From NCBI GenBank assembly GCA_965212005.1, contig OZ243038.1:1984001-2048000 (forward strand): a stretch of DNA of 64,000 nt, given 5' to 3'. Each line of letters opens with the position of its first letter. The first letter of the stretch is position 1. The position numbers and the translations under genes were made by a program. Under the pieces are notes generated by a model. It was not told the DNA's origin, ran no database searches, and was given only the letters and a program-made list of their open reading frames with translations. Positions 1 to 8,137 of the stretch are shown here, piece after piece. This stretch comes from G965212005 sp965212005 (GTDB lineage: Bacteria; Pseudomonadota; Gammaproteobacteria; Porifericomitales; Porifericomitaceae).

Positions 1-1
1 A

Positions 2-481
2 GGGGAGATCGTCATTGTCATCGGCAAGGAAGGGCGGCGCGTCCCGGAGCACGCCGCCAGGGACTATATTGCCGGATTTACCATCATGAACGAGGGTTCC
101 ATACGCGATTGGCTGCGCCATGCCAAATTCAACGTGACCCAGGGGAAAAATTTTGAGCGCAGCGGCGCGGTGGGTCCCTGGCTGGTCTCCACTGATGAGC
201 TCGCCGCCGACGCCGAACTGCGGGTGATTACCCGCGTTAACGGCGCGCAGAGACAAAACGATGTCACGGGCAGCCTGATATTTCCATTCCCTTACCTGGT
301 TCACTATCTTTCTACCTTTTTGCGCCTGCGTCCCGGAGATATGATCGCGACCGGCACGCCCGAAGGCGCCGGAGCGCGCATGGAGCCTCCCCAATATTTG
401 CAACCAGGTGATCGGGTCGAAGTGGAGGTGCCGGGGATCGGTACACTGGTAAACATGGTGCAGGATGAAGCAGTCCTCTAA
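2..481 (+). CDS. Fumarylacetoacetate hydrolase family protein, C-terminal part
   Basis: The reading frame is open from base 2, so the 5' end lies outside the window; about 159 residues are visible. The frame carries the FAH-fold C-terminal pattern: a GFTIMNEGSIRD segment, GPWLVSTDEL, a YLSTFLRLRPGDMIATGTPEGAG core and a final LQPGDRVEVEVPGIGTL strand. Family members are metal-dependent hydrolases, isomerases or decarboxylases of 2-oxo/2-hydroxy-dienoic acids. In 4-hydroxyphenylacetate catabolism HpaG is of this family, and the next genes (an HpaR-like regulator and a class III extradiol dioxygenase) fit that kind of route. The exact substrate cannot be told from the fragment. Confidence 0.85.
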   Translation, partial: GEIVIVIGKEGRRVPEHAARDYIAGFTIMNEGSIRDWLRHAKFNVTQGKNFERSGAVGPWLVSTDELAADAELRVITRVNGAQRQNDVTGSLIFPFPYLVHYLSTFLRLRPGDMIATGTPEGAGARMEPPQYLQPGDRVEVEVPGIGTLVNMVQDEAVL

Positions 482-757
482 GCCGCGTTGCTCGCCGCAG
501 CGCTGCCCGGTTTTCAGCAGCCCTTTAATAAACGGTGTGGACGGCAGGGACGATATAGACCGGCAGGCAGCCGGTTTCGCGAAAGTGCGGATTATTCCGC
601 CGTGGCGGTGTGTGCCTGCCGGGTCCGGGTCGGCTGGAATGTCGCCGCCCTGCATTGGCACCGTTGACCGCGGTTGCCGTGCCCGGGGTCGCGAGTACCC
701 GTGGTCGGGCGCGACCCCACCGCCGGCGGAGGTGCCGTTTGTTGACAGGGGGGGATC

Positions 758-1246
758 GTGGCGCTTCGTCCGGGCACACGGCGTCTGACAGCAGCTTCTG
801 TGCATCGCCCGATTCCGGATATTTACAACTCGCTGCCGATGCTGCTGTTGCGGGGCAGGAAAGCGGTGATGAAGCGGTTTCGTCCCGTTTTTCACAAGTG
901 CGGAGTGACCGAGTCGCAGTGGCGCGTGATCCGGGTGCTGAACGAGGGGCCCAGCATAGAGGTCACGAAACTGGCCCGGTCCTGCCACATTTTGTCTCCC
1001 AGCCTTTCCAGGATCCTCAGAGATATGGAGGTCAGGAAGCTGGTCCGCCGGCGCACGATGCGCCGGGATAAACGGCGCTCGATGATATCGATCACCGCCT
1101 TGGGGCGGAAGGTATTTGCCAAGGTGGCGCCTCATTTCGAAGCTGGTTACGCCGACATCGCGCTTGCATTGGGGGAGGAAAAGCTTGATGCTTTGTATGC
1201 CCTGTTAAACGATCTGGAGGAGGCGTTGTCTGCTGATGAAGAATAA
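758..1246 (+). CDS. MarR family regulator, HpaR-like
   Basis: A 162-residue winged-helix protein. The segment SLPMLLLRGRKAVMKRFRP followed by GVTESQWRVIRVLNEGP, LSPSLSRILRDME and a basic wing (RRRTMRRDKRRS) closely follows HpaR, the MarR-type repressor of the homoprotocatechuate operon. The GTG start at 758 is preceded by a run of G residues that can serve as ribosome binding site. The gene sits between the FAH-family gene and the LigA/LigB genes, so it probably represses this aromatic cluster in response to a ring compound. The 276 bp upstream of it (482-757) shows no gene that I can support. Confidence 0.85.
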   Translation: MALRPGTRRLTAASVHRPIPDIYNSLPMLLLRGRKAVMKRFRPVFHKCGVTESQWRVIRVLNEGPSIEVTKLARSCHILSPSLSRILRDMEVRKLVRRRTMRRDKRRSMISITALGRKVFAKVAPHFEAGYADIALALGEEKLDALYALLNDLEEALSADEE

Positions 1247-1362
1247 AGCCGCATCCCGATTGGCCCGGTGGTTGCCGTCTGGAGGCAGGTCGTATCGGCA
1301 GGCGGGAGCCGGTTAGGCCATGGCCGGTGGCGCAGGGTCGCGGGGTGAGGAATGCTGAGATC

Positions 1363-1668
1363 ATGAGCCTTTATTACACGCAGAAGTTGCTTTACCAGTT
1401 GAACCGCGACCCTCACGTCAGGAAACGCTATCATGACGATTTCGAGTCTCTGCTCTGCGAGTATGATCTGAATACCGAGGAAGCCGAGGCGGTGCGCAAG
1501 CCGGATATTGGCCTGCTCTACGTGCTGGGCGTGAACGGACAGATATTAATGCACTATGCCGCCCTGCGAGGCTACAAATGGCAGGAATACCTGGATGCGA
1601 TGCGGCACGGCGTGCGCGCACATGGCCCGGTACGAGCCGGTCTGTACGCGATGACAACGGGGGACTGA
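1363..1668 (+). CDS. LigA-type (alpha) subunit of extradiol dioxygenase
   Basis: A 101-residue, mostly helical protein matching the protocatechuate 4,5-dioxygenase alpha-chain domain (LigA): LLYQLNRDPHVRKRYHDDF, then VRKPDIGLLYVLGVNG and LMHYAALRG. I chose the ATG at 1363 over an upstream in-frame start because a GGGGTGAGG ribosome site lies about 13 bases before it and the family begins near this point. LigA has no metal site; it caps the active site of the LigB subunit. The stop codon is 1 base before the LigB start, so the two subunits are translationally coupled. Confidence 0.85.
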   Translation: MSLYYTQKLLYQLNRDPHVRKRYHDDFESLLCEYDLNTEEAEAVRKPDIGLLYVLGVNGQILMHYAALRGYKWQEYLDAMRHGVRAHGPVRAGLYAMTTGD

Positions 1669-1669
1669 C

Positions 1670-2494
1670 ATGAGTTTGGTATTCGCTGGTATATGCAGCC
1701 ACGCGCCCGGGATCACGGGCCGGTCGGAACTTGCCGATCCTGCTGTGCGGGATGATTTTTATTACCATCTGGGCCTGATGCGGGAGGCGCTTGAGGCGGC
1801 CCGCCCCGATGCCTTAATCGTCATTGCGGCGGAGCATTTTGCCAATTTTTTCATGCACAACATGCCGGCATATTGCCTGGGAATGGCGCAGGAATACGAG
1901 GGTCCGATCGAGGACGAGGAATGGCTGGCGATCAGGCGCACCAAGATTCCGGGAACGCCATCCCTTTCCCGGCGGCTTATCCAGCAGGTGATGCACCAGG
2001 TTGACGTCTCCTATTCCGAAGAGTGGAAATTCGATCATGGCATCATGGTGCCGCTGCATTTTCTGACGCCGCGCTATGATGTGCCAGTGATCCCGGCGAA
2101 CATCAACTGCCAGGGGCCGCCGCTGACGCCGCTGCACCGCGCCTATGCTTTTGGCAGCGCACTGGGTCGGGCCTGTGAAACGCTACCTGAGCGCATCGCG
2201 TTGATCGGCACGGGCGGCATCTCTCATTGGCCGTGCACGCCGGACTCAGGCAAGATCAACGAGGCTTGGGATCGGCAGTTTCTCGATCGCATGCTGAATC
2301 ATCGCAAGGAGGAGATGCTGAGCTACACGGATGAGGATATCTACCGGGACGCGGGGCAGGGAGGTTTTGAGATCCGTACCTTCATCGCGGTTTCCGGCGC
2401 CTCTGGGGGGGCAAGCGGGGCTCTTTGGTTTTACCATCCGATCCCGATTTTCGCGGTTGGTTGCACGGTCGCCGTGATGGATCTGAAGCATTGA
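1670..2494 (+). CDS. LigB-type (beta) class III extradiol ring-cleavage dioxygenase
   Basis: A 274-residue catalytic subunit of the LigB superfamily, which opens catechol-type rings with non-haem Fe(II) and O2. The expected iron ligands are visible: His11 in CSHAPG, His56 in AAEHFANF and a glutamate in the AGQGGFEIRTF segment; the acid-base His is in FDHGIMVP. Together with the preceding LigA subunit it forms a LigAB-like enzyme. Protocatechuate, homoprotocatechuate, gallate or a methylated relative are possible substrates. The neighbouring HpaR-like regulator and FAH-family enzyme slightly favour a homoprotocatechuate-like route, but this is inference. Confidence 0.88.
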   Translation: MSLVFAGICSHAPGITGRSELADPAVRDDFYYHLGLMREALEAARPDALIVIAAEHFANFFMHNMPAYCLGMAQEYEGPIEDEEWLAIRRTKIPGTPSLSRRLIQQVMHQVDVSYSEEWKFDHGIMVPLHFLTPRYDVPVIPANINCQGPPLTPLHRAYAFGSALGRACETLPERIALIGTGGISHWPCTPDSGKINEAWDRQFLDRMLNHRKEEMLSYTDEDIYRDAGQGGFEIRTFIAVSGASGGASGALWFYHPIPIFAVGCTVAVMDLKH

Positions 2495-2810
2495 CAACCG
2501 TGCCGGATTCCAGTTCCGGGCGGTAAGTTCGCCGCTGTAGAGCGCAGCCTCCATCGGGCCGGCGCACTTCATTATCCCGGTGCGCCGGGAAATAGTTTTC
2601 ATTGCGATCGTTGCTTTCGCATCGGACAAGATAAAATAGCAGTCCATTAGAAAATTGATACTTACGTTTGATTACCGCGGCGAGTTTGACGGACTTTCAG
2701 TCCGTGGCACTCGGCGGAGCGCGTATCTACCCGCCGCCAATCCCTGGCCGCCGGATCAGCTGCCAGGTGGCGGGAGACGTGCCGCCCGCTAACACGCGGC
2801 ACGCCACAGC
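2495..2810. other. Intergenic gap with a small perfect hairpin (2689-2705)
   Basis: This 316-bp gap between the dioxygenase and the paaX-like gene has no supportable gene. At 2689-2705 ACGGACT and AGTCCGT form a perfect 7-bp inverted repeat around a 3-base loop. There is no T-run after it, so it is either a weak transcript-end structure or a protein-binding palindrome for the downstream regulator. Confidence 0.4.
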
Positions 2811-3800
2811 ATGAGTCCGGCTGATCATCGGCTCCCGTCAAGGGATGGTGCCGCTAAAGTACCAACGACGTCCTCCAGGGAAGAGAACGCGCTGGCCGAT
2901 CTGCTGCAGTCCGTCCGCGCGTATCATGCGCTCCGGGCTCCGTCTCTGATCATTACCCTTTTTGGCGATTCCGTCTCCCAGCATGGAGGCAGGGTCTGGC
3001 TGAGCAGCTTGATTCAGGTGCTGCAGCCGCTGGGATTGAGTGAAGGGGTGGTGCGCACCTCGGTATACCGCCTGATACGCGACGGTTGGCTTCATGTGTA
3101 CAAGATCGGTCGGCGCAGCGACTGTGCGCTGACCGATCTCGGCCTGAACCGGTTCGTCAAGGCGTCGCATCGCATCTACGCAGCCAATCAGCCGGACTGG
3201 AACGGCAAGTGGACTCTGGTCACGCCGGTCAAGGTGCCCGCGGACAAACGGGAACTGTTCGGCAAGATCCTGCTGTGGCAAGGTTACGGCAGAATGGATC
3301 GAGCCTTGTATGCCCATCCCATGTCCGATCACCGTTCCCTGGACGAGGCCCTGCAGGAAATGGGCCTTGCCGACAGCGTCATTGTTTGGGAGTCAGCCAG
3401 TTGTTTATCTGAATCACGCGCAGTGTTGCGCGAATTAGTGCAGAAGAAGTGGAATATTCCTGCGCTGGAAAAAGATTACCGGCATTTCCTGTTGTGTTTT
3501 CAGGATCTTCCGAACCGACTGCGTTCCGCACGTCGCGCGCGCGTTTCTGCTGCCTGGTGTTTCCAGGTGCGCACGTTGCTCATTCACGAATACCGCCGCA
3601 TCTTGCTGAAAGACCCGGGGCTGCCAATGGAATTGCTGCCGGTTGATTGGCCGGGGGCTGCCGTGCAGCGTCTGACCGAGGAGCTTTACCGTCACCTGGC
3701 CCCGAAGGCGCTGGATTATATACTGGAGCATTTGAAATCTTCCGAGGGCCGCCCGCCACCGCCGCCGGCCTCTTACTTTCAGCGTTTCGGGGGCATTTGA
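2811..3800 (+). CDS. PaaX-like transcriptional repressor
   Basis: A 329-residue protein with the three-part PaaX architecture. An N-terminal winged helix (SLIITLFGDSVSQHGGRVWL, then LSEGVVRTSVYRLIRDGWL) is followed by a central domain (LTDLGLNRF, WNGKWTLV) and a C-terminal domain (AAWCFQVRTLLIHEYRRILLKDPGLP, DWPG). PaaX represses phenylacetate genes and is released by phenylacetyl-CoA. No paa genes are in the window. Its neighbours are LigAB upstream and an amidase plus TonB receptor downstream, so it probably controls these through an aryl-CoA ligand. It is slightly longer than the usual length of about 300 residues because of a 40-residue N-terminal extension; the ATG at 2811 lacks a clear ribosome site. 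Confidence 0.88.
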   Translation: MSPADHRLPSRDGAAKVPTTSSREENALADLLQSVRAYHALRAPSLIITLFGDSVSQHGGRVWLSSLIQVLQPLGLSEGVVRTSVYRLIRDGWLHVYKIGRRSDCALTDLGLNRFVKASHRIYAANQPDWNGKWTLVTPVKVPADKRELFGKILLWQGYGRMDRALYAHPMSDHRSLDEALQEMGLADSVIVWESASCLSESRAVLRELVQKKWNIPALEKDYRHFLLCFQDLPNRLRSARRARVSAAWCFQVRTLLIHEYRRILLKDPGLPMELLPVDWPGAAVQRLTEELYRHLAPKALDYILEHLKSSEGRPPPPPASYFQRFGGI

Positions 3801-3932
3801 GCGTGGCTGGGCGTAGCGCTTCGCCGGGAACGCACCAACCCTGGCAAGAGGGGTTATCATTGGGTGTTTCTCTGCTCCCATCATGCTTGGCAGGGTCCCC
3901 ATCCGATCCATCCGGTTTGATGTTTCCCCAAA

Positions 3933-4021
3933 GCGGAAATTTCCAGAAAAACATATATAAAATAATGATTTACAAAAAATGATAGGTAGTGAGCCGGGTG
4001 GGCGGAAATAAGCGGAAATAA
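3933..4021 (+). promoter_or_regulatory. Repeated GCGGAAAT boxes upstream of the amidase gene
   Basis: GCGGAAAT occurs at 3933-3940. The 10-mer GCGGAAATAA is repeated head to tail at 4002-4011 and 4012-4021, one helical turn apart. The surrounding sequence is AT-rich, unlike the flanking genes, and a TATACT hexamer lies at 4052-4057 just before the amidase start. The boxes may be an operator for the amidase/TonB-receptor genes. No regulator can be assigned. Confidence 0.35.
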
Positions 4022-4079
4022 AAGGGGGCCATAAAATTCGCATGATGTATGTATACTGCGCCGCATGGGAGGTCTCCTG

Positions 4080-5618
4080 ATGAGTGACAGGGGCTGGAAG
4101 CAGCGCGTTCCGCTGTCAGGTGCCGTGTTGTGGGCTGCTGTTATGTTGCCCGCCGCTGCACAGGCGGAGGGAGTGTCTATAGTTGAACTGCAGGAACAAC
4201 TGCAGGCGCAGCAGCTGAGCAGCCGGCAGCTGGTCAGCCGGCACCTTGAGGCCGCCCGGCGCGTCCGGCATCTCAATGCCTACGTCACGTTGAACGAGGA
4301 GCAGGCGCTGGCTGAGGCGGATCGCCTGGATGCCTTGCGCCGGGAGCAGAAGATACTGGGTCCGCTGCACGGGATCCCGTTGGTGGTCAAGGACAACATT
4401 CACGTTGCCGGGATCCCCAGCACCGCCGGCACTTCCGCCCTGCGGGACTTTTCTCCGCCGCAGGATGCGCCGATCATCAAGCGCCTGAAAGCCGCGGGTG
4501 CCATTATCCTGGGGAAGGCCAATATGCACGAACTGGGCTTTGGCATTACCAGTAACAACTATGCCTTTGGCGCCGTGGGGAACGCGTACGATGCCCGCTA
4601 TATTGCCGGCGGCAGCAGTGGCGGTACGGCAGCTGCGATCGGTGCCGGCACGGTGTCAGCGGGCCTGGGTACCGACACGGGTGGTTCGGTGCGTATCCCT
4701 GCCGCCCTGAACGGCCTGGTGGGACTGCGTCCTACCATGGGGCGTTATCCTGCGGGCGGATTTTCCCTTTCCAGCACCCGCGGCACCGCCGGGCCGATGG
4801 CCTGGACGGTTGCTGACGTGGCCCTGCTGGACGCGGTCCTGAGCGGCGAGGAAAACATACCGGAAAAAGTTGATTTGCAAACCGTGCGCCTGGGAGTGCC
4901 ACGGCAGTATTTCTACGAGGATCTGGACGCCGAGGTCTCAATGGCGATGGAACGCGTCTTGTCTGTTCTGCGTCAGGCCGGCGTGGAGTTGGTTGAGGCC
5001 GAGTTGGAGGGAATAGGCGCGTTGAACGGGAAGATCGGTTTTCCGATCGTGCTCTACGAGACTCGCAAGCAGCTTCCGCGTTACCTGGAGCAGCACCAGA
5101 TTCCGCTGTCGGTGCATGATCTGATCAACCAGATAGCCAGCCCGGACGTCAAGCAGATCATGCAGGATATTTTTCAGAATCAAGTCAGTGAAGAAGCGTA
5201 CCGTGAAGCCCGCGAAGTGCAGCGGCCGCGCCTGCAGCAGCTTTACCGGGATTATTTTGCCGCCCACCGGTTGGACGCAATGATCTTTCCGGTAACGCCG
5301 CTACCTGCCTGTTTGATCGAGGGCAGTGACGAAACAGTGATGCACAATGGCAGAGAGGTATCGACTTTTCTGACTTACATACGCAACACGGATCCTTCCA
5401 GCAACGCCGGCATTCCCGGCTTGGTGCTGCCGGCAGGTTGCTCGCGAATGGGATTGCCCATTGGCTTGGAGCTGGATGGTCCCGCAGGCAGCGACCGCAA
5501 GTTGCTGGCTCTGGGTGATGCATTGTCGGCGCTTCTTGCTTCATCGATTCCCGGCTGTCAGCCCAGGGATGCCGTTGCACAGGCGTCCCGGAGCAGGCCT
5601 TCGTCTACCAGTTTTTAG
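4080..5618 (+). CDS. Exported amidase, amidase-signature family
   Basis: A 512-residue amidase-signature enzyme that hydrolyses carboxamides. The Ser-cisSer-Lys triad is visible: Lys in PLVVKDN, the cis-Ser in GGSSGGTAAA and the nucleophile Ser in GTDTGGSVRIPA. The N-terminus (MSDRGWKQR, a hydrophobic stretch, then AAAQA) is a Sec signal peptide, so the enzyme is probably periplasmic, unlike cytoplasmic GatA. The ATG at 4080 has GGGAGG 7 bases upstream; an ATG at 4065 lies before that site and is less likely. It is followed 24 bases later by a TonB-dependent receptor gene. The two probably import and cleave an amide-bearing substrate under control of the adjacent PaaX-like repressor. Confidence 0.88.
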   Translation: MSDRGWKQRVPLSGAVLWAAVMLPAAAQAEGVSIVELQEQLQAQQLSSRQLVSRHLEAARRVRHLNAYVTLNEEQALAEADRLDALRREQKILGPLHGIPLVVKDNIHVAGIPSTAGTSALRDFSPPQDAPIIKRLKAAGAIILGKANMHELGFGITSNNYAFGAVGNAYDARYIAGGSSGGTAAAIGAGTVSAGLGTDTGGSVRIPAALNGLVGLRPTMGRYPAGGFSLSSTRGTAGPMAWTVADVALLDAVLSGEENIPEKVDLQTVRLGVPRQYFYEDLDAEVSMAMERVLSVLRQAGVELVEAELEGIGALNGKIGFPIVLYETRKQLPRYLEQHQIPLSVHDLINQIASPDVKQIMQDIFQNQVSEEAYREAREVQRPRLQQLYRDYFAAHRLDAMIFPVTPLPACLIEGSDETVMHNGREVSTFLTYIRNTDPSSNAGIPGLVLPAGCSRMGLPIGLELDGPAGSDRKLLALGDALSALLASSIPGCQPRDAVAQASRSRPSSTSF

Positions 5619-5642
5619 TCTTTGTTAGTGGAGTATAAGCTC

Positions 5643-8042
5643 ATGATCAGATTGTCGTTTCGTTTCTCCCTGTACGGTGCCTTGGCAGCCGTCCTGGGAG
5701 TGGGAGTGAACACCGCCATGTCCCAGGAACTTGAGGAGGTGACGGTGGTTTCCCAGCGTCGGGCAGAGAATTTGCAGGAGGTTCCGATAGCGGTGTCTGC
5801 CTTCAGTCCGAAGGCAATTGAGGACGCCGACATACACGAACTCACCGATATTGCCACCCGGGTGCCCGGGTTCACCTTTTCCGCTTTTTCTCCGGGGCAG
5901 AACATACTCAGTCTGCGTGGAGTGTCGTCCAATGACGATGGCGCCGGTACCGACAACTCGGTGGTTATATTTTTGGACGACGTGTACATAGGACGCATAT
6001 CCAATGCCAATTTCGAGTTGTTCGACCTGGAGCGCATTGAAGTGTTGCGCGGTCCGCAGGGTACTCTCTATGGCAAGAATGCGATCGGCGGGGCCATCAA
6101 CATCATTTCAAAAAAGCCCAGTGACGAGTTGCAGAGCAAAATGAAAGTGACACGGGGAAAATACGAAGAGTTGAATTTTGCCGGCTTGGTTAGCGGTCCG
6201 CTCAGCGGGAACTGGAAGGGAAAATTTTCATTTTCCTCGCGGCAACGTGAGGGTTGGACCAACAACGTCGTCCTCAATAAGCGTCTAAAGGATGTGGACA
6301 CGCAGGCTTTTCGCGCCCAGTTGTTGTGGGAGGAAGGAGACAGGGAACTGTTGCTGAGCGTGGATACCGCCCGGGACGACGTGGAGGATATGGCGCGCAT
6401 TCCTGTGTTCCGGCAGGCTGGTGCCGGATTTTACTTGTTGGCCGCTCCGAACGCTGACGGGGGGTCTACTGGTACGTTGTTCGAGTCGTATGCCAGCTTT
6501 TGCGGCGATAATAATCAGTGCAGTGCGAATCCGGTCGATGGTTTTGCCCGGCGTGAGGCGGAGGGAGTCAGTGTAAAGTGGAAGGAAGAATTTTCCGCGG
6601 GTACCCTGCTCTCCATCAGTGCCTACCGGCAGAACAAAGTCGATTGGGAAATGGATTCAGTGGGAGCTCCTATTGACGCGGTAGCATTCACGGCCGGCTT
6701 GCCCGACGGTCACCCCCGCAAGGTCACGACTTTTGGGGTAACGGCCGGCCTGCTTGATGACATCCTGGATGAGACGAATCAGTTTTCCCAGGAATTCCGC
6801 TGGGTAGGCGATCTGGAGCAATATAATCTCGACTACGTGTTGGGAGCCTATTATCTTTTTGAAGACACGGATCGTTCTGAATGTTTCCGTTGGGAAACCG
6901 GTACAGGGAGCAGCATACTGGTAGGGAACGTGGTGCCTGGCCCCGGTCCGGTCCGTGCGGACGTCAGGACCTTGGATAATGACTGTTACAGCCAGTCGAA
7001 CGAGACCAACAGTTATGCGCTTTTTGCCCATGTGACGTGGGCGTTCAGTGACCGGCTTTCTTTTGGCCTGGGTGGGCGTGCAACCTATGAGACCAAGGAT
7101 TTCAGTAACGTTTCCGAGGCCGATGAAACGGTTCCTGGCGGGGCTGCAAACATCATCGCACAGGACTTTTCGGTGGAGGCGGATGAGAACTGGACCGACT
7201 TCTCTCCCAAGTTCAGCGTCGACTACAAGCTTACCGATAACGCGCTGATCTATGGCAGCGTGGCGCGGGGCTTCAAGAGCGGGGGGTTCCCCGCCGCTCC
7301 GGTGACGCAGGATCAATTCAGGGAACTGGAGCCAGAGACTGCGCTCAGCTATGAGATCGGAGCCAAGGCCGATCTTTTTAACACGCTGCGCATCAATGCC
7401 GCCGTTTTCTATGCCGAGTACGATGATCTGCAGATTCAGCGCTTTGGCTCGGTGGCGGTGCCCGGGAGCACCACGGCGCCAGCATTTGGCCAGTTCACCA
7501 CCGTGAACGCCGGGGATGCAAACATCAAGGGCCTTGAGTTGGAAGCTGTCTGGGTGCCGGTGGAAGGACTGTCTTTTAATGGTGCCTATTCATACATGGA
7601 CAGTGAGTATGACTTTATCTTTGAGTCCGGGGCTGAAACGATAACCAATGACGACGGCTCAATGGTCAGGGTCGCGACCACTAAGGACGTCCAGGGCCAG
7701 GAGTTGAATCGTACGCCGGAAAACAAGTGGAGCCTGAATACGACCCTTGTCCATCCAGCGAACATCGCGTTTGGCGGCTCTATTGAGTACCGGATCGACT
7801 ACCGCTACACGGATGAGCAACGAGCTGACTTGGTGATAGACACGTCCAGGCACCCCGCATTTGATTTAGTCGATGCCTCTATTTCCTGGTCTTCCGAAAA
7901 CGAGAACCTCAAGTTGTCGCTGTGGGGAAAGAACTTGGGTGATGAGGAGTACATCGCGCACATCTACAGCATTGGATTTGGAGACATCGCCGTTTATGGC
8001 GACCCGCGTACTTACGGCGTGAACCTGGAATGGAAGATGTGA
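5643..8042 (+). CDS. TonB-dependent outer membrane receptor
   Basis: About 799 residues. It has a signal peptide ending near AMSQ, a TonB box in LEEVTVV, a plug domain (VPIAVSAFSPKAIEDADI, LSLRGVSS, FELFDLERIEVLRGPQGT, YGKNAIGGAINIISKKP) and a 22-strand-type barrel with the family motif YGSVARGFKSGGFPA. The ATG at 5643 has a GTGGAG site 9 bases upstream. The barrel ends in a W-K-M tripeptide, whereas most outer-membrane barrels end in an aromatic residue. This receptor class in marine and sphingomonad-like bacteria imports poorly permeable organic molecules. The adjacent exported amidase suggests a shared substrate. Confidence 0.9.
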   Translation: MIRLSFRFSLYGALAAVLGVGVNTAMSQELEEVTVVSQRRAENLQEVPIAVSAFSPKAIEDADIHELTDIATRVPGFTFSAFSPGQNILSLRGVSSNDDGAGTDNSVVIFLDDVYIGRISNANFELFDLERIEVLRGPQGTLYGKNAIGGAINIISKKPSDELQSKMKVTRGKYEELNFAGLVSGPLSGNWKGKFSFSSRQREGWTNNVVLNKRLKDVDTQAFRAQLLWEEGDRELLLSVDTARDDVEDMARIPVFRQAGAGFYLLAAPNADGGSTGTLFESYASFCGDNNQCSANPVDGFARREAEGVSVKWKEEFSAGTLLSISAYRQNKVDWEMDSVGAPIDAVAFTAGLPDGHPRKVTTFGVTAGLLDDILDETNQFSQEFRWVGDLEQYNLDYVLGAYYLFEDTDRSECFRWETGTGSSILVGNVVPGPGPVRADVRTLDNDCYSQSNETNSYALFAHVTWAFSDRLSFGLGGRATYETKDFSNVSEADETVPGGAANIIAQDFSVEADENWTDFSPKFSVDYKLTDNALIYGSVARGFKSGGFPAAPVTQDQFRELEPETALSYEIGAKADLFNTLRINAAVFYAEYDDLQIQRFGSVAVPGSTTAPAFGQFTTVNAGDANIKGLELEAVWVPVEGLSFNGAYSYMDSEYDFIFESGAETITNDDGSMVRVATTKDVQGQELNRTPENKWSLNTTLVHPANIAFGGSIEYRIDYRYTDEQRADLVIDTSRHPAFDLVDASISWSSENENLKLSLWGKNLGDEEYIAHIYSIGFGDIAVYGDPRTYGVNLEWKM

Positions 8043-8088
8043 GAGCGACGGTATAGTGCGATGCCTGCGATGAAGGGAAATTAAACGA

Positions 8089-8137
8089 GGGAGGCGCGGT
8101 TTCTCCGCCGTTGCGCGTGGGTTATCCGCGCCCTCCC
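8089..8137. terminator. Hairpin between convergent receptor and gatB genes
   Basis: GGGAGGCGCGG (8089-8099) pairs with CCGCGCCCTCCC (8126-8137), with a single-base bulge. It lies between a plus-strand gene ending at 8042 and the minus-strand gatB ending at 8122, overlapping the gatB 3' end. The position suits a bidirectional transcription end, but there is no long U-tract on either strand. Confidence 0.4.

Noticed and set aside
465..788. Open frames of 60-150 codons between the FAH and MarR genes on both strands
   Set aside because: They are mutually overlapping, Arg/Pro-rich and extend into clear genes; no homology is recognised.
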